Shown here: positions 1-7,222 of the stretch, in pieces
Position numbering within the stretch: the stretch's first letter is position 1
Layout of the letters: each line of letters begins with the position of its first letter
Assembly (NCBI GenBank): GCA_003208695.1
Contig: QCVY01000030.1
Coordinates: 1 to 11,068 of the forward strand
Direction of reading: 5' to 3'
Length of the DNA: 11,068 nt
Source of the DNA: Prochlorococcus sp. AG-686-P16
Lineage (GTDB): Bacteria; Cyanobacteriota; Cyanobacteriia; PCC-6307; Cyanobiaceae
The notes under the pieces: model-generated
What the model was told of the DNA's origin: nothing
The model's input: only the letters and a program-made list of their open reading frames with translations
Databases searched by the model: none
Position numbers and translations under genes: made by a program

Positions 1-575
1 GAATTACAGAAGTTGCCATTAAAATAGCAAATCAAAGAAGTAAAAAAATATGTTCTGTAGATAAATCAAACGTTCTTGAAGTAAGCCAATTATGGAGAGA
101 TACAGTTTTAGAAGTCGTCTCAAAAGAAAAAGATTTAAGTTTAAGTAATATGTACGTTGATAATGCCGCCATGCAACTCGTAAAGAACCCGAGCCAATTT
201 GATGTAATTTTAACTAGCAATTTGTTTGGTGATATTTTAAGTGACTTAGCCGCAATGATAACTGGTTCTATTGGAATGCTTCCATCAGCATCTCTAAGTA
301 ATTCAGGGCCTGGCGTCTTTGAACCTGTGCATGGTTCTGCTCCTGATATAGTTGGTAAAAATATAGCTAATCCTATAGCTATGGCATTATCAACTTCAAT
401 GATGCTTAAAATCGGTCTAAATGAGTCAGAAGCTGCAGAAGATATAGAGATAGCTATAGATAATGTTTTATCTAAAGGATATAGAACATCAGATTTAGAC
501 GATGGTAATTGTCAAGTCCTTTCTTGCAGTGAAATTGGAGAAAAAATTATTCAAGAAATTTTATTAAAAAATTAA
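1..575 (+). CDS. leuB: 3-isopropylmalate dehydrogenase, 3' part (5' end outside window)
   Basis: Oxidative decarboxylation of 3-isopropylmalate with NAD+ in leucine synthesis; cytosolic. The frame is open from the left edge (first full codon at 3), giving 190 residues of a protein usually about 355 long, so the N-terminal part is missing. Visible family motifs, counted from position 3, are the catalytic Lys of DKSNVLEVSQLWR (residue 21), the Asp of YVDNAAMQL (53), the metal-binding Asp pair in SNLFGDILSDLAA (77 and 81), the GSIGMLPSASL stretch, and the NAD-binding EPVHGSAPDIVGKNIANP block (about 107-124). The C-terminus looks complete, ending in TAA. An ATG at 150 is internal and is not the start. 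The next gene begins 78 nt downstream on the same strand, and no terminator is visible in that gap. Confidence 0.96.
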   Translation, partial: ITEVAIKIANQRSKKICSVDKSNVLEVSQLWRDTVLEVVSKEKDLSLSNMYVDNAAMQLVKNPSQFDVILTSNLFGDILSDLAAMITGSIGMLPSASLSNSGPGVFEPVHGSAPDIVGKNIANPIAMALSTSMMLKIGLNESEAAEDIEIAIDNVLSKGYRTSDLDDGNCQVLSCSEIGEKIIQEILLKN

Positions 576-609
576 TAAATTAAAAATTATCTTTAACTAG
601 AACAAAAAG

Positions 610-642
610 TTGGCATATGACCTGTCAGAATTAATATATATT
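610..642 (+). promoter_or_regulatory. candidate sigma70-type promoter for prk
   Basis: TTGGCA at 610-615 is followed after 16 nt by TAATAT at 632-637, with an overlapping TATATT at 637-642. Spacing and sequence fit a sigma70-like promoter, and transcription would then start only about 10 nt before the prk ATG. In such AT-rich DNA the -10 match alone means little, so this is a suggestion only. Confidence 0.32.
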
Positions 643-653
643 GTTTTAATTAA

Positions 654-1553
654 ATGTCTAAACGTCATCCAGTAGTTGCTGTAACAGGATCATCAGGAGC
701 AGGAACAAGTACAGTAAAAAGAGCATTTGAGCATATTTTTGCAAGAGAAAATATAGTTCCAGCTGTTGTAGAAGGAGATAGTTATCACAGGTTTGAGAGA
801 ATGCCTATGAAAAAAGCTATGGCCGAAGCACTCTCAAAAGGTGAAAATTTTTCTCACTTCGGTCCTGAAGCAAATCTTTTTGACAAGTTAGAAGAACTTT
901 TTAAAATCTATGGAGAAACAGGCGGAGGGGAAAAAAGATATTATCTTCACAGCACTGAAGAAGCTCAGGAACATAATACAAGACTAGGGACATCATTAGA
1001 ACCAGGTCAATTCACCCCATGGGAAGATATTCCAAATGGAACAGATGTTCTTTTCTACGAAGGTTTACATGGAGGTGTTGAGGGAGAAGGGTACAATGTA
1101 TCCTCCTATGCAGATTTACTTGTTGGTGTTGTACCTATTACAAACTTAGAATGGATCCAAAAAATTCATAGAGATAATGCTGAAAGAGGTTATTCAGCTG
1201 AAACTATAGTTGACACTATTTTAAGAAGAATGCCAGATTACATAAATCATATTTGTCCACAATTTAGTAAAACGGATATAAATTTCCAGAGAGTTCCTAC
1301 TATTGATACCTCGAATCCCTTTATATGTAGAAACATACCTACACCAGATGAAAGTTTTGTAATAATACATTTTAGAAAAGGGGCAAGAGAAAAATGGGGT
1401 ATTGACTTTCAATATCTTTTGGGAATGATTCATGATTCATTCATGTCAAGTCCAACGAGCATTGTTGTTAATGGAGGGAAAATGGGTTTTGCCATGGAGT
1501 TAATCCTCACTCCAATAATCCATAAAATGATTGAAGAAAAGAAACATTCATAA
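654..1553 (+). CDS. prk: phosphoribulokinase, class I (proteobacterial type)
   Basis: Phosphorylates ribulose 5-phosphate with ATP to ribulose 1,5-bisphosphate, the CO2 acceptor for Rubisco; cytosolic Calvin-cycle enzyme. The protein is 299 residues. Visible are the P-loop GSSGAGTST (12-20), the catalytic base Asp42 in EGDSYHRF with His45 and Arg49, the Walker-B-like FYEGLHG (Glu136), and the WIQKIHRD helix with Lys170 and Asp174. From memory, the P-loop, Asp42, His45, Arg49 and even Arg31 (an allosteric NADH residue) match the Rhodobacter sphaeroides enzyme at the same numbering. The length and absence of cysteines near the P-loop contrast with the plant/beta-cyanobacterial type (about 330-350 residues), whose cysteine pair is controlled by thioredoxin and CP12. 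Only two cysteines are present, both in the C-terminal half. There is no recognisable Shine-Dalgarno site. Confidence 0.97.
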   Translation: MSKRHPVVAVTGSSGAGTSTVKRAFEHIFARENIVPAVVEGDSYHRFERMPMKKAMAEALSKGENFSHFGPEANLFDKLEELFKIYGETGGGEKRYYLHSTEEAQEHNTRLGTSLEPGQFTPWEDIPNGTDVLFYEGLHGGVEGEGYNVSSYADLLVGVVPITNLEWIQKIHRDNAERGYSAETIVDTILRRMPDYINHICPQFSKTDINFQRVPTIDTSNPFICRNIPTPDESFVIIHFRKGAREKWGIDFQYLLGMIHDSFMSSPTSIVVNGGKMGFAMELILTPIIHKMIEEKKHS

Positions 1554-1580
1554 ATAGATTTAATTCCTTTTCCTTAAACT

Positions 1581-1603
1581 TTCAAAATAATTTTAATTTT
1601 GAA
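1581..1603. repeat. short inverted repeat downstream of prk
   Basis: TTCAAAAT (1581-1588) and ATTTTGAA (1596-1603) are perfect 8-bp arms around a 7-nt loop, 28 nt after the prk stop. The stem has a single G-C pair and no T-tract follows, so it is at best a weak terminator or an mRNA 3'-end structure. The rest of the 181-nt gap to accD (1554-1734) holds no gene I can support. It contains a loose 8-bp inverted repeat (AAATTCCT 1624-1631 / AGGAATTT 1657-1664) and several AT-rich -10-like strings, none with a well-spaced -35. Confidence 0.3.
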
Positions 1604-1734
1604 GACGTAAATTTATTAAGGTAAAATTCCTATGGTTTTGTAAAATTTTAGAACTAAGGAATTTCAAATATTTATAAATCTTCCTTGATAAAAGGGCCTT
1701 ATTTGGACTTAAATAGATAAAAACAGAGAATATT

Positions 1735-2613
1735 GTGTCTTTAATCGACTGGTTTGCCGCAAGGAGAAAAGATCAATTTGTTGGGAAGGTTTCTCAAGAT
1801 CCTGAGGAAAGTGATGGTCTTTGGGTTAAATGTTCAGAATGTGGACAAGTTGCTTATAGAAAAGATTTAATTTCTAATTTTAATGTGTGCAATAATTGTA
1901 GCCATCATAATAGGATTAATAGCGATGAAAGAATTAAAATAATAGCTGACAAAGATTCATTTAAGGAGTTTGATGGTTCATTGAGTCCTACTGACCCTTT
2001 GAAATTTAAGGATAGAAGATCTTATTCAGACCGTATAAAGGAGAGTCAAGAGGGGACAGGCCTCAAAGATGGAGTAATAACAGGTTTATGTTCCATTAAT
2101 TCAATGCCTTTGGCTTTAGCAGTAATGGATTTTAGATTTATGGGAGGATCAATGGGTTCAGTAGTAGGAGAAAAGATTACTAGAATTATTGAAAGAGCAA
2201 CGATTAAAAACTATCCAATTTTAATTGTTTGCGCTTCAGGTGGAGCAAGAATGCAAGAGGGAATGTTAAGCCTTATGCAAATGGCAAAAATATCAGGTGC
2301 GCTAAAAAAACATAGAGCTAAAAATCTTCTTTACATGCCTTTATTAACTCATCCAACTACTGGTGGAGTTACTGCTAGTTTTGCAATGTTAGGGGATCTA
2401 ATATTGGCAGAGCCAAAAGCTCTTATTGGATTTGCAGGGAGAAGAGTAATAGAACAAACTTTAAGAGAAAAATTACCTGATAATTTTCAAACAGCAGAAT
2501 ATCTTCTAGAACATGGATTCGTTGATGTGATCGTAAATAGAAAGGATCTTAAAAGCACTCTGACAAAAATATTAAAAATTCATGGTGTAAAAGAACTTGT
2601 TAAGGCAAATTAA
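1735..2613 (+). CDS. accD: acetyl-CoA carboxylase carboxyltransferase beta subunit
   Basis: Beta subunit of the carboxyltransferase half of acetyl-CoA carboxylase. With AccA it moves the carboxyl group from biotinylated AccB to acetyl-CoA, giving malonyl-CoA for fatty-acid synthesis. The protein is 292 residues, normal for the family. The N-terminal zinc ribbon is complete, with Cys33, Cys36, Cys52 and Cys55 (CSEC...CNNC). The crotonase-like carboxyltransferase core follows, with MDFRFMGGSMGSVVGEK, CASGGARMQEG and THPTTGGVTASFAM. The start is GTG (1735-1737), giving MSLIDWFAARRKDQF, the usual N-terminus of cyanobacterial AccD; there is no nearby in-frame ATG that keeps the zinc ribbon. The next gene starts 4 nt after the stop, so the two are probably cotranscribed. 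Confidence 0.97.
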   Translation: MSLIDWFAARRKDQFVGKVSQDPEESDGLWVKCSECGQVAYRKDLISNFNVCNNCSHHNRINSDERIKIIADKDSFKEFDGSLSPTDPLKFKDRRSYSDRIKESQEGTGLKDGVITGLCSINSMPLALAVMDFRFMGGSMGSVVGEKITRIIERATIKNYPILIVCASGGARMQEGMLSLMQMAKISGALKKHRAKNLLYMPLLTHPTTGGVTASFAMLGDLILAEPKALIGFAGRRVIEQTLREKLPDNFQTAEYLLEHGFVDVIVNRKDLKSTLTKILKIHGVKELVKAN

Positions 2614-2617
2614 AAAG

Positions 2618-3010
2618 ATGAAAATTATTTTTAATTTTTTTTCTTTATGCTTTACCTTTTTAATTTTAATTTTAAATAACTCTGAATTTGCATATGGTAT
2701 TGGTAATGTAGATTGGGTCCTTTTAAAAAAAAATAATGATGGAAAAGAATGGATAGATATGGGCAGTATTAAGGAAATAAGTAATGGAGAACTAACAGTT
2801 TTAACAAAGTTCCTTAAAAATCCTAAAGAATCAAGTGATAAAGAACAATTATCTCTCTACGTCATGAGAATTAATTGTAATGACAAAACATTTAAAGATA
2901 CTTCAATTAATGGGATCCCACAGTTTGGTTCTAAATGGCAAAATTCAAATAATGATGAGCTTATTGAAGTTGTTATTAAAAAAAGTTGTTCTGAAATAAT
3001 AAATAAATGA
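2618..3010 (+). CDS. small secreted protein of unknown function
   Basis: I do not recognise a function. The ATG at 2618 gives 130 residues. It starts with a typical Sec signal peptide: MK, a hydrophobic core IIFNFFSLCFTFLILIL (residues 3-19), then a polar stretch and a likely cleavage near SEFAYG (about residue 27). The mature part of about 100 residues opens with a Trp-containing strand (DWVLL), then EWIDMGSI, and carries two cysteines (87 and 124) that could form a disulfide in the periplasm. The order of W, D-x-x-S, NC and a terminal Cys loosely recalls the Pfam 'surface-adhesin protein E' fold, but I would not assert it. A TTG at 2597 would add 7 residues inside accD; the ATG is preferred because it begins a clean signal peptide. 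The stop overlaps the next start as ATGA. Confidence 0.82.
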   Translation: MKIIFNFFSLCFTFLILILNNSEFAYGIGNVDWVLLKKNNDGKEWIDMGSIKEISNGELTVLTKFLKNPKESSDKEQLSLYVMRINCNDKTFKDTSINGIPQFGSKWQNSNNDELIEVVIKKSCSEIINK

Positions 3011-4110
3011 ATAATAGTAATAATCCACAAAAATTAAGAATCGCAATTGCTGGCTTAGGATTTGGAAAAAAAATTCATTTGGAAGCCTTAAAAGAATCAG
3101 AATACTTAATTCCCACTGCACTGTATCACTATAAAAAAGAAAAAGGACCATCATTAGAGAAAGATACTGGTTTAAATTTTTACAATGATTGGGGGGAATT
3201 AGTTAAATCTAAAGACATCGACGGTATCATAATTGCTACATCTCCTGAATCAAGATTTAAATTAGCAAAGGAAGCATTAAAGAATAATAAACATCTTTTA
3301 TTAGAAAAACCTGTTGCCCTAACTTCCGAAGAAATTGAAGAACTACAAAGAATATCTTTAACTAATAATTTGAGTGTTTGCGTAGATTTTGAATATAGAG
3401 CAGTGCCTCTTTTTCTACAAACCAAAAAAATAATTGATGAGAATACTTTAGGTGAAATTTATCTAATTAAATTAGATTGGTTAATGGGCAGCCGATCAGA
3501 TCCCAAAAGGGCTTGGAACTGGTATTCATTAAAAGAAAAAGGCGGAGGAGTAATTGGAGCATTGGGGACTCACGCTTTCGATATGTTGAACTGGTTTTTT
3601 GGAGAGTCGATAATGGCATCTGGAAAATTATCAACATCAATCAAGGAAAGATCCTTACCTAATTCCTCCAAGATATTGGAAGTAACAAGTGAAGATATTT
3701 GTATAGCTAACATTGAAATCAAAAATTACGATTCCACTTTAGTACCATGTCAGGTTTCATTATCCTCGATTTCAAAAAATGGGAGTGGATTTAATTTGGA
3801 AGTGTATGGAAGTGAAGGTTCGCTTTTCCTCAGGAGTGAGAATCAAAAAGATTATGTACATGGTTTTAATTTAAAATTTTCGAACAAAGAAGATGAGACA
3901 TATGACATACCAGCTGATCATCTCTACAATTTTGAAAAAATCTGGTCTGATGGAAGAATTGCGCCTGTTAAGAGAATTCACGATTTATGGGCTGAGAGTA
4001 TAAATAATCAAACACCAGTAATCCCTGGATTATCTGAGGGACTAAGAAGTCAAAGAGTTTGCGAAGCAATAAGACAATCATCTGAGAATGGGATTTGTAT
4101 TAAAATTTAG
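3007..4110 (+). CDS. Gfo/Idh/MocA-family NAD(P)-dependent oxidoreductase
   Basis: Predicted sugar or cyclitol dehydrogenase of the glucose-fructose oxidoreductase/inositol dehydrogenase/MocA superfamily; the substrate cannot be read from sequence. The protein is 367 residues. The N-terminal Rossmann fold shows IAIAGLGFGKKIH (Gly16, Gly18, Gly20), with Lys21 where many members have another residue. The family EKP motif is at 100-102 (LLLEKPVALT), with the presumed catalytic Lys101. The C-terminal alpha/beta domain has GGGVIGALGTHAFD, with the conserved His189 and Asp192; most relatives have D-x-G-x-H, and here the first Asp is Ala. It begins inside the stop of the upstream secreted-protein gene (4-nt overlap), implying translational coupling. 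No signal peptide is visible, so it should act in the cytosol even though its partner is exported. Confidence 0.93.
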   Translation: MNNSNNPQKLRIAIAGLGFGKKIHLEALKESEYLIPTALYHYKKEKGPSLEKDTGLNFYNDWGELVKSKDIDGIIIATSPESRFKLAKEALKNNKHLLLEKPVALTSEEIEELQRISLTNNLSVCVDFEYRAVPLFLQTKKIIDENTLGEIYLIKLDWLMGSRSDPKRAWNWYSLKEKGGGVIGALGTHAFDMLNWFFGESIMASGKLSTSIKERSLPNSSKILEVTSEDICIANIEIKNYDSTLVPCQVSLSSISKNGSGFNLEVYGSEGSLFLRSENQKDYVHGFNLKFSNKEDETYDIPADHLYNFEKIWSDGRIAPVKRIHDLWAESINNQTPVIPGLSEGLRSQRVCEAIRQSSENGICIKI

Positions 4111-4151
4111 CTCTATACATTGATAAGTAACAATTACTACTCGATTAGGTA

Positions 4152-4195
4152 TTGAATTGATTTTATTTTTTCTTCATATTCTGGAAAAATCAATT
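4152..4195 (+). promoter_or_regulatory. inverted repeat and possible promoter upstream of class I aldolase
   Basis: AATTGATTTT (4155-4164) and AAAATCAATT (4186-4195) form perfect 10-bp arms around a 21-nt loop, ending 17 nt before the aldolase ATG. TTGAAT (4152-4157) and CATATT (4175-4180), 17 nt apart, form a weak sigma70-like promoter in the same stretch. The repeat could be an mRNA leader hairpin, an operator, or a terminator for the upstream gene, but no clean T-tract follows it. Two G-C pairs in the stem make folding only moderately stable. Confidence 0.3.
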
Positions 4196-4212
4196 GAACT
4201 GAAATTTTATGA

Positions 4213-5280
4213 ATGGCTTTAAATTACTACAAAAATGAGCTTAAAGAAAATGCTCAACTTTTAGCTTCTAAAGGTAAGGGAATATTAGCTGTAGATGAAT
4301 CGACTAAAACAGTAGGGAAAAGATTAGCAGGTATTGGAGTAGAAAATACTGAAGAGAATAGAAAAGCATACAGAGGTATGCTTTTCACCACAGAAGGACT
4401 TGGAAAATATATAAGTGGTGCAATTTTATTTGAAGAAACTCTCTATCAAAACCATCAAGATGGGGAATCTATGGTGCAAAAGCTAAATAAATCTGGAATC
4501 ATTCCAGGTATTAAGGTTGATAAAGGTTTGAATCCTCTCTCAGGAGGTGGAGACGTAGAAACATTTTGTTCAGGTTTAGATGGTTTAGTTGAAAGAGCAG
4601 CAAAATACTACGAACAAGGAGCAAGGTTTGCTAAATGGAGAGCAGTTTTACAAATAACAGAAGATGGTTGCCCATCAAAATTATCCATACAAGAAAATGC
4701 ATGGGGATTAGCAAGATATGCTAGATCAGTACAGGAATCAGGCTTAGTACCAATAATTGAACCTGAAATTTTGATGGATGGTGATCATACTATTGAGAAA
4801 ACTGCTGAAGTTCAAGAAGAAGTTATTAAGCAGGTATACATAGCTTGCCAAACTAATGGAGTTTTTCTTGAAGGAACACTCTTAAAACCTTCAATGACTG
4901 TTAATGGAGCTGAGTGCTCGACAAAAGCTGATCCTATGAAAGTCGCTGAAATGACAATAAGAACAATGGAAAGATGCGTACCTGCATCAGTTCCTGGAAT
5001 TGTCTTTCTGTCCGGAGGTTTAAGTGAGGAAGCTGCTTCAGTTTATTTAAATAACATGAATACTCTTTATAGAAAAGCTTTATGGAACGTTTCATTCTCT
5101 TATGGACGAGCTCTACAGCATTCTTGCTTAAAAGCATGGAAAGGAATCGAAACAGATGCTGGACAAAAAGCTTTAATTGCTAGAGCACAGGCAAATTCTG
5201 AAGCTTCCAAAGGATCATACGTAGCAGGATCTCAACCCTCATCTGATGAGCAATTATTTGTTGCTGGCTACACTTACTAA
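4213..5280 (+). CDS. class I fructose-bisphosphate aldolase (eukaryotic/plastid type)
   Basis: Reversible condensation of dihydroxyacetone phosphate with glyceraldehyde 3-phosphate (or erythrose 4-phosphate, giving sedoheptulose 1,7-bisphosphate) through a Schiff base; Calvin cycle and glycolysis. The protein is 355 residues, close to the 360-odd of animal and plant class I enzymes. Visible are GKGILAVDES (Asp28), FAKWRAVL (Lys141, Arg143), IIEPEIL (Glu183, Glu185), the Schiff-base Lys225 in LEGTLLKPSMTVNG, FLSGGLSEEAA, and the C-terminal Tyr355, equivalent to the tail Tyr of the rabbit enzyme. This is the eukaryote-like class I family, not the DhnA-type bacterial family. Rogers, Patron and Keeling (2007) described transfer of a red-algal plastid aldolase gene into Prochlorococcus/Synechococcus immediately upstream of the native class II gene, exactly the arrangement here. 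Often labelled fbaB or fda. Confidence 0.97.
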   Translation: MALNYYKNELKENAQLLASKGKGILAVDESTKTVGKRLAGIGVENTEENRKAYRGMLFTTEGLGKYISGAILFEETLYQNHQDGESMVQKLNKSGIIPGIKVDKGLNPLSGGGDVETFCSGLDGLVERAAKYYEQGARFAKWRAVLQITEDGCPSKLSIQENAWGLARYARSVQESGLVPIIEPEILMDGDHTIEKTAEVQEEVIKQVYIACQTNGVFLEGTLLKPSMTVNGAECSTKADPMKVAEMTIRTMERCVPASVPGIVFLSGGLSEEAASVYLNNMNTLYRKALWNVSFSYGRALQHSCLKAWKGIETDAGQKALIARAQANSEASKGSYVAGSQPSSDEQLFVAGYTY

Positions 5281-5431
5281 CAAAAGAAACCAAAAATATA
5301 CATTTAAGTATTCAAATAGTTTCATTTCTTTAGTATTTTGTATATCTAATGACGTGACATTTGATACCTCTATATATTAAACTCTCGGAACATATTGCTT
5401 AGTTTTCTTAAGCATCTAATTAATTTTAATT
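5281..5431 (+). promoter_or_regulatory. 151-nt leader between the two aldolase genes
   Basis: No ORF or RNA gene is evident here. TATATT at 5373-5378 is a good -10 candidate for the class II gene, but its best -35-like strings (the GTGACA/TGACGT region at 5350-5359) are poorly matched or spaced. A small hairpin, TGCTTA (5396-5401) and TAAGCA (5409-5414) around a 7-nt loop, lies 17 nt before the ATG at 5432 and would fall in the 5' untranslated region. No terminator with a T-tract follows the class I gene, so read-through from it is likely. No Shine-Dalgarno site precedes the ATG. Confidence 0.3.
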
Positions 5432-6505
5432 ATGGCCCTTGTTCCACTGAGACTACTTTTAGATCACGCAGCCGAGAATGGTTACGGTATACCAGCTTTT
5501 AATGTCAATAATCTTGAACAGGTTCAAGCGATCATGGAGGCTGCTTATGAAACTGATAGTCCTGTAATTCTTCAAGCTTCAAGAGGAGCAAGAAATTATG
5601 CTGGCGAAATTTTCCTTCGTCACTTGATACTTGCTGCAACAGAAACCTATCCAAATATACCAGTTGTAATGCATCAAGATCATGGTAATGAGCCATCAAC
5701 TTGTTATTCAGCAGCGATTAATGGTTTTACATCAGTAATGATGGACGGATCACTAGAGGCAGATGCAAAAACACCCGCAAGTTATGAATATAATGTTGCA
5801 GTAACAAAAAAAGTAGTAGATTTCGCACATTCAGTTGGAGTTAGTGTAGAAGGAGAATTAGGTTGCTTAGGATCATTAGAGACAGGTAAAGGTGAAGCTG
5901 AAGATGGTCATGGATTCGAAGGTGAGCTTTCAACGGATATGCTCTTAACTGATCCTGAAGAAGCTGCAGACTTTGTGGCGAAAACAAAAGTTGATGCTTT
6001 AGCAATAGCAATTGGAACTAGTCATGGTGCATATAAATTCACAAGGAAACCAACAGGAGAGGTTCTTGCTATAAGCAGAATTGCTGAGATCCATAAAGCT
6101 TTACCAAATACTCATCTTGTAATGCACGGATCAAGTTCGGTCCCTCAAGAATGGTTAGATATCATTAACAAATATGGTGGAGAGATACCACAGACATACG
6201 GTGTGCCTGTAGAAGAAATTCAAGAGGGTATTAGAAACGGGGTAAGGAAAGTTAACATCGATACTGATAATAGACTTGCATTTACAGCAGCAGTTAGAGA
6301 AGCTGCTTTTGCGGACACAGCAAACTTCGACCCAAGACATTTCAATAAACCTGCCAGAAAATACATGAAGCAAGTTTGTCTTGATAGATATAAGCAATTC
6401 TGGTGCGAAGGTCAAGCAAGTAAGATCAAACAAAGCAGCACAAATTATTATGCTGATCTTTATGCAAAAGGAAACTTAGATCCAAAAGTAAAGGCAGCAG
6501 TTTAA
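5432..6505 (+). CDS. cbbA: class II fructose-bisphosphate aldolase (CbbA type)
   Basis: Zinc-dependent aldolase for the same reactions as the upstream class I enzyme but with an unrelated active site; this is the ancestral cyanobacterial form (also called fda or fbaA). The protein is 357 residues, the usual length for the cyanobacterial/CbbA branch. Visible are the substrate-binding IPAFNVNN (20-27), HQDHG with catalytic Asp83 and zinc-ligand His84, VEGELG (Glu140/Glu142 region), GTSHGAYK with His198, MHGSSS with His232, and the dihydroxyacetone-phosphate-binding NIDTD (275-279). All key residues are intact, so the native gene has not decayed although a second aldolase sits 151 nt upstream. 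A strong terminator begins 28 nt after its stop. Confidence 0.97.
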   Translation: MALVPLRLLLDHAAENGYGIPAFNVNNLEQVQAIMEAAYETDSPVILQASRGARNYAGEIFLRHLILAATETYPNIPVVMHQDHGNEPSTCYSAAINGFTSVMMDGSLEADAKTPASYEYNVAVTKKVVDFAHSVGVSVEGELGCLGSLETGKGEAEDGHGFEGELSTDMLLTDPEEAADFVAKTKVDALAIAIGTSHGAYKFTRKPTGEVLAISRIAEIHKALPNTHLVMHGSSSVPQEWLDIINKYGGEIPQTYGVPVEEIQEGIRNGVRKVNIDTDNRLAFTAAVREAAFADTANFDPRHFNKPARKYMKQVCLDRYKQFWCEGQASKIKQSSTNYYADLYAKGNLDPKVKAAV

Positions 6506-6532
6506 TATTTAACCAAAGATTAAATGAAGAAT

Positions 6533-6558
6533 GACCTCAGATATTGAGGTCTTTTTTT
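6533..6558 (+). terminator. intrinsic terminator after the class II aldolase
   Basis: GACCTCA (6533-6539), a 5-nt loop, and TGAGGTC (6545-6551) make a perfect 7-bp stem with four G-C pairs, followed directly by seven T (6552-6558). The T-tract overlaps the stop codon of the convergent purQ (6557-6559). Read on the minus strand the same stem lies just past purQ but is followed by a poorer T-tract, so it may work in both directions, best on the plus strand. Confidence 0.9.
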
Positions 6559-7222
6559 ATTGTGTAATTAAGGACTTCAAAGTGTATAGACCATCTATTC
6601 CACCAATAGATTCATCACAAGCCCGTTCAGGATGAGGCATTAATCCTAAAACATTTCCATTTTTATTAGTTATACCAGCTATATCAGAAGTTGAACCATT
6701 AGGATTAGTTTTGTATTTCAGTGCAATTAAATCATTATCAATAAGATTTTTTAAAGTATCTTGATCGCAATGATAACGGCCTTCTCCATGCGCAATTGGT
6801 AATTTTATTTTTTGTTTTTTATTTAATTTTTTAAACCAACCGCCTTTTGAAGTAATCACATTCAAGTCAACATCATCACAAATGAAATTAAGATTTTTAT
6901 TTGCAACAAGAGCTCCGGGAAGAAAACCTGATTCAGTTAAAATCTGAAACCCATTACATATTCCTAATACTCGTCTTCCACTTTTAACAAAATCATGTAA
7001 AGCATTTATTAATGGAGAGAATCTTGCGATTGCTCCACATCTTAAATAATCACCATAACTAAATCCACCTGGCAAAACAATTGAATCAACATCATTTAAA
7101 TCAGATGATTCATGCCACAAAAATTTTGTTTTAATGTCTAAACAAGCTTCTAAAGCCCATGCGACATCACGATCACAATTAGAACCTGGGAAAACGACAA
7201 TACCAACGGTAAAACTAGCCAT
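6557..7222 (-). CDS. purQ: phosphoribosylformylglycinamidine synthase, glutaminase subunit PurQ
   Basis: Class I glutamine amidotransferase that supplies ammonia to PurL for conversion of formylglycinamide ribonucleotide (FGAR) to FGAM, step four of purine synthesis; it works as a complex with PurL and PurS. The protein is 221 residues, normal for the stand-alone form. The nucleophile is Cys89 in LGICNGFQ, and the remainder of the triad is His197 and Glu199 in MPHPER. PGGFSYGDYLRCGAIA (51-66) is the typical PurQ oxyanion-side stretch, and AHGEGRY (144-150) is also characteristic. Its ATG directly follows the stop of purS with no gap, so the two are surely cotranscribed. The stop codon lies inside the T-tract of the facing terminator. 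purL is not in the window. Confidence 0.97.
   Translation of the reverse strand: MASFTVGIVVFPGSNCDRDVAWALEACLDIKTKFLWHESSDLNDVDSIVLPGGFSYGDYLRCGAIARFSPLINALHDFVKSGRRVLGICNGFQILTESGFLPGALVANKNLNFICDDVDLNVITSKGGWFKKLNKKQKIKLPIAHGEGRYHCDQDTLKNLIDNDLIALKYKTNPNGSTSDIAGITNKNGNVLGLMPHPERACDESIGGIDGLYTLKSLITQ

Noticed and set aside
1221..1433. Open frames opposite prk, the oxidoreductase, the aldolases, cobW, the pentapeptide gene and ilvD (61-98 residues)
   Set aside because: Each lies wholly inside a well-supported gene on another frame, shows no motif or ribosome-binding site, and reads as low-complexity translation of the complementary strand.
2597..2617. TTG at 2597 as start of the secreted-protein gene
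   Set aside because: It would overlap accD and place seven mostly polar, basic residues before a normal signal peptide. The ATG at 2618 gives the standard form.
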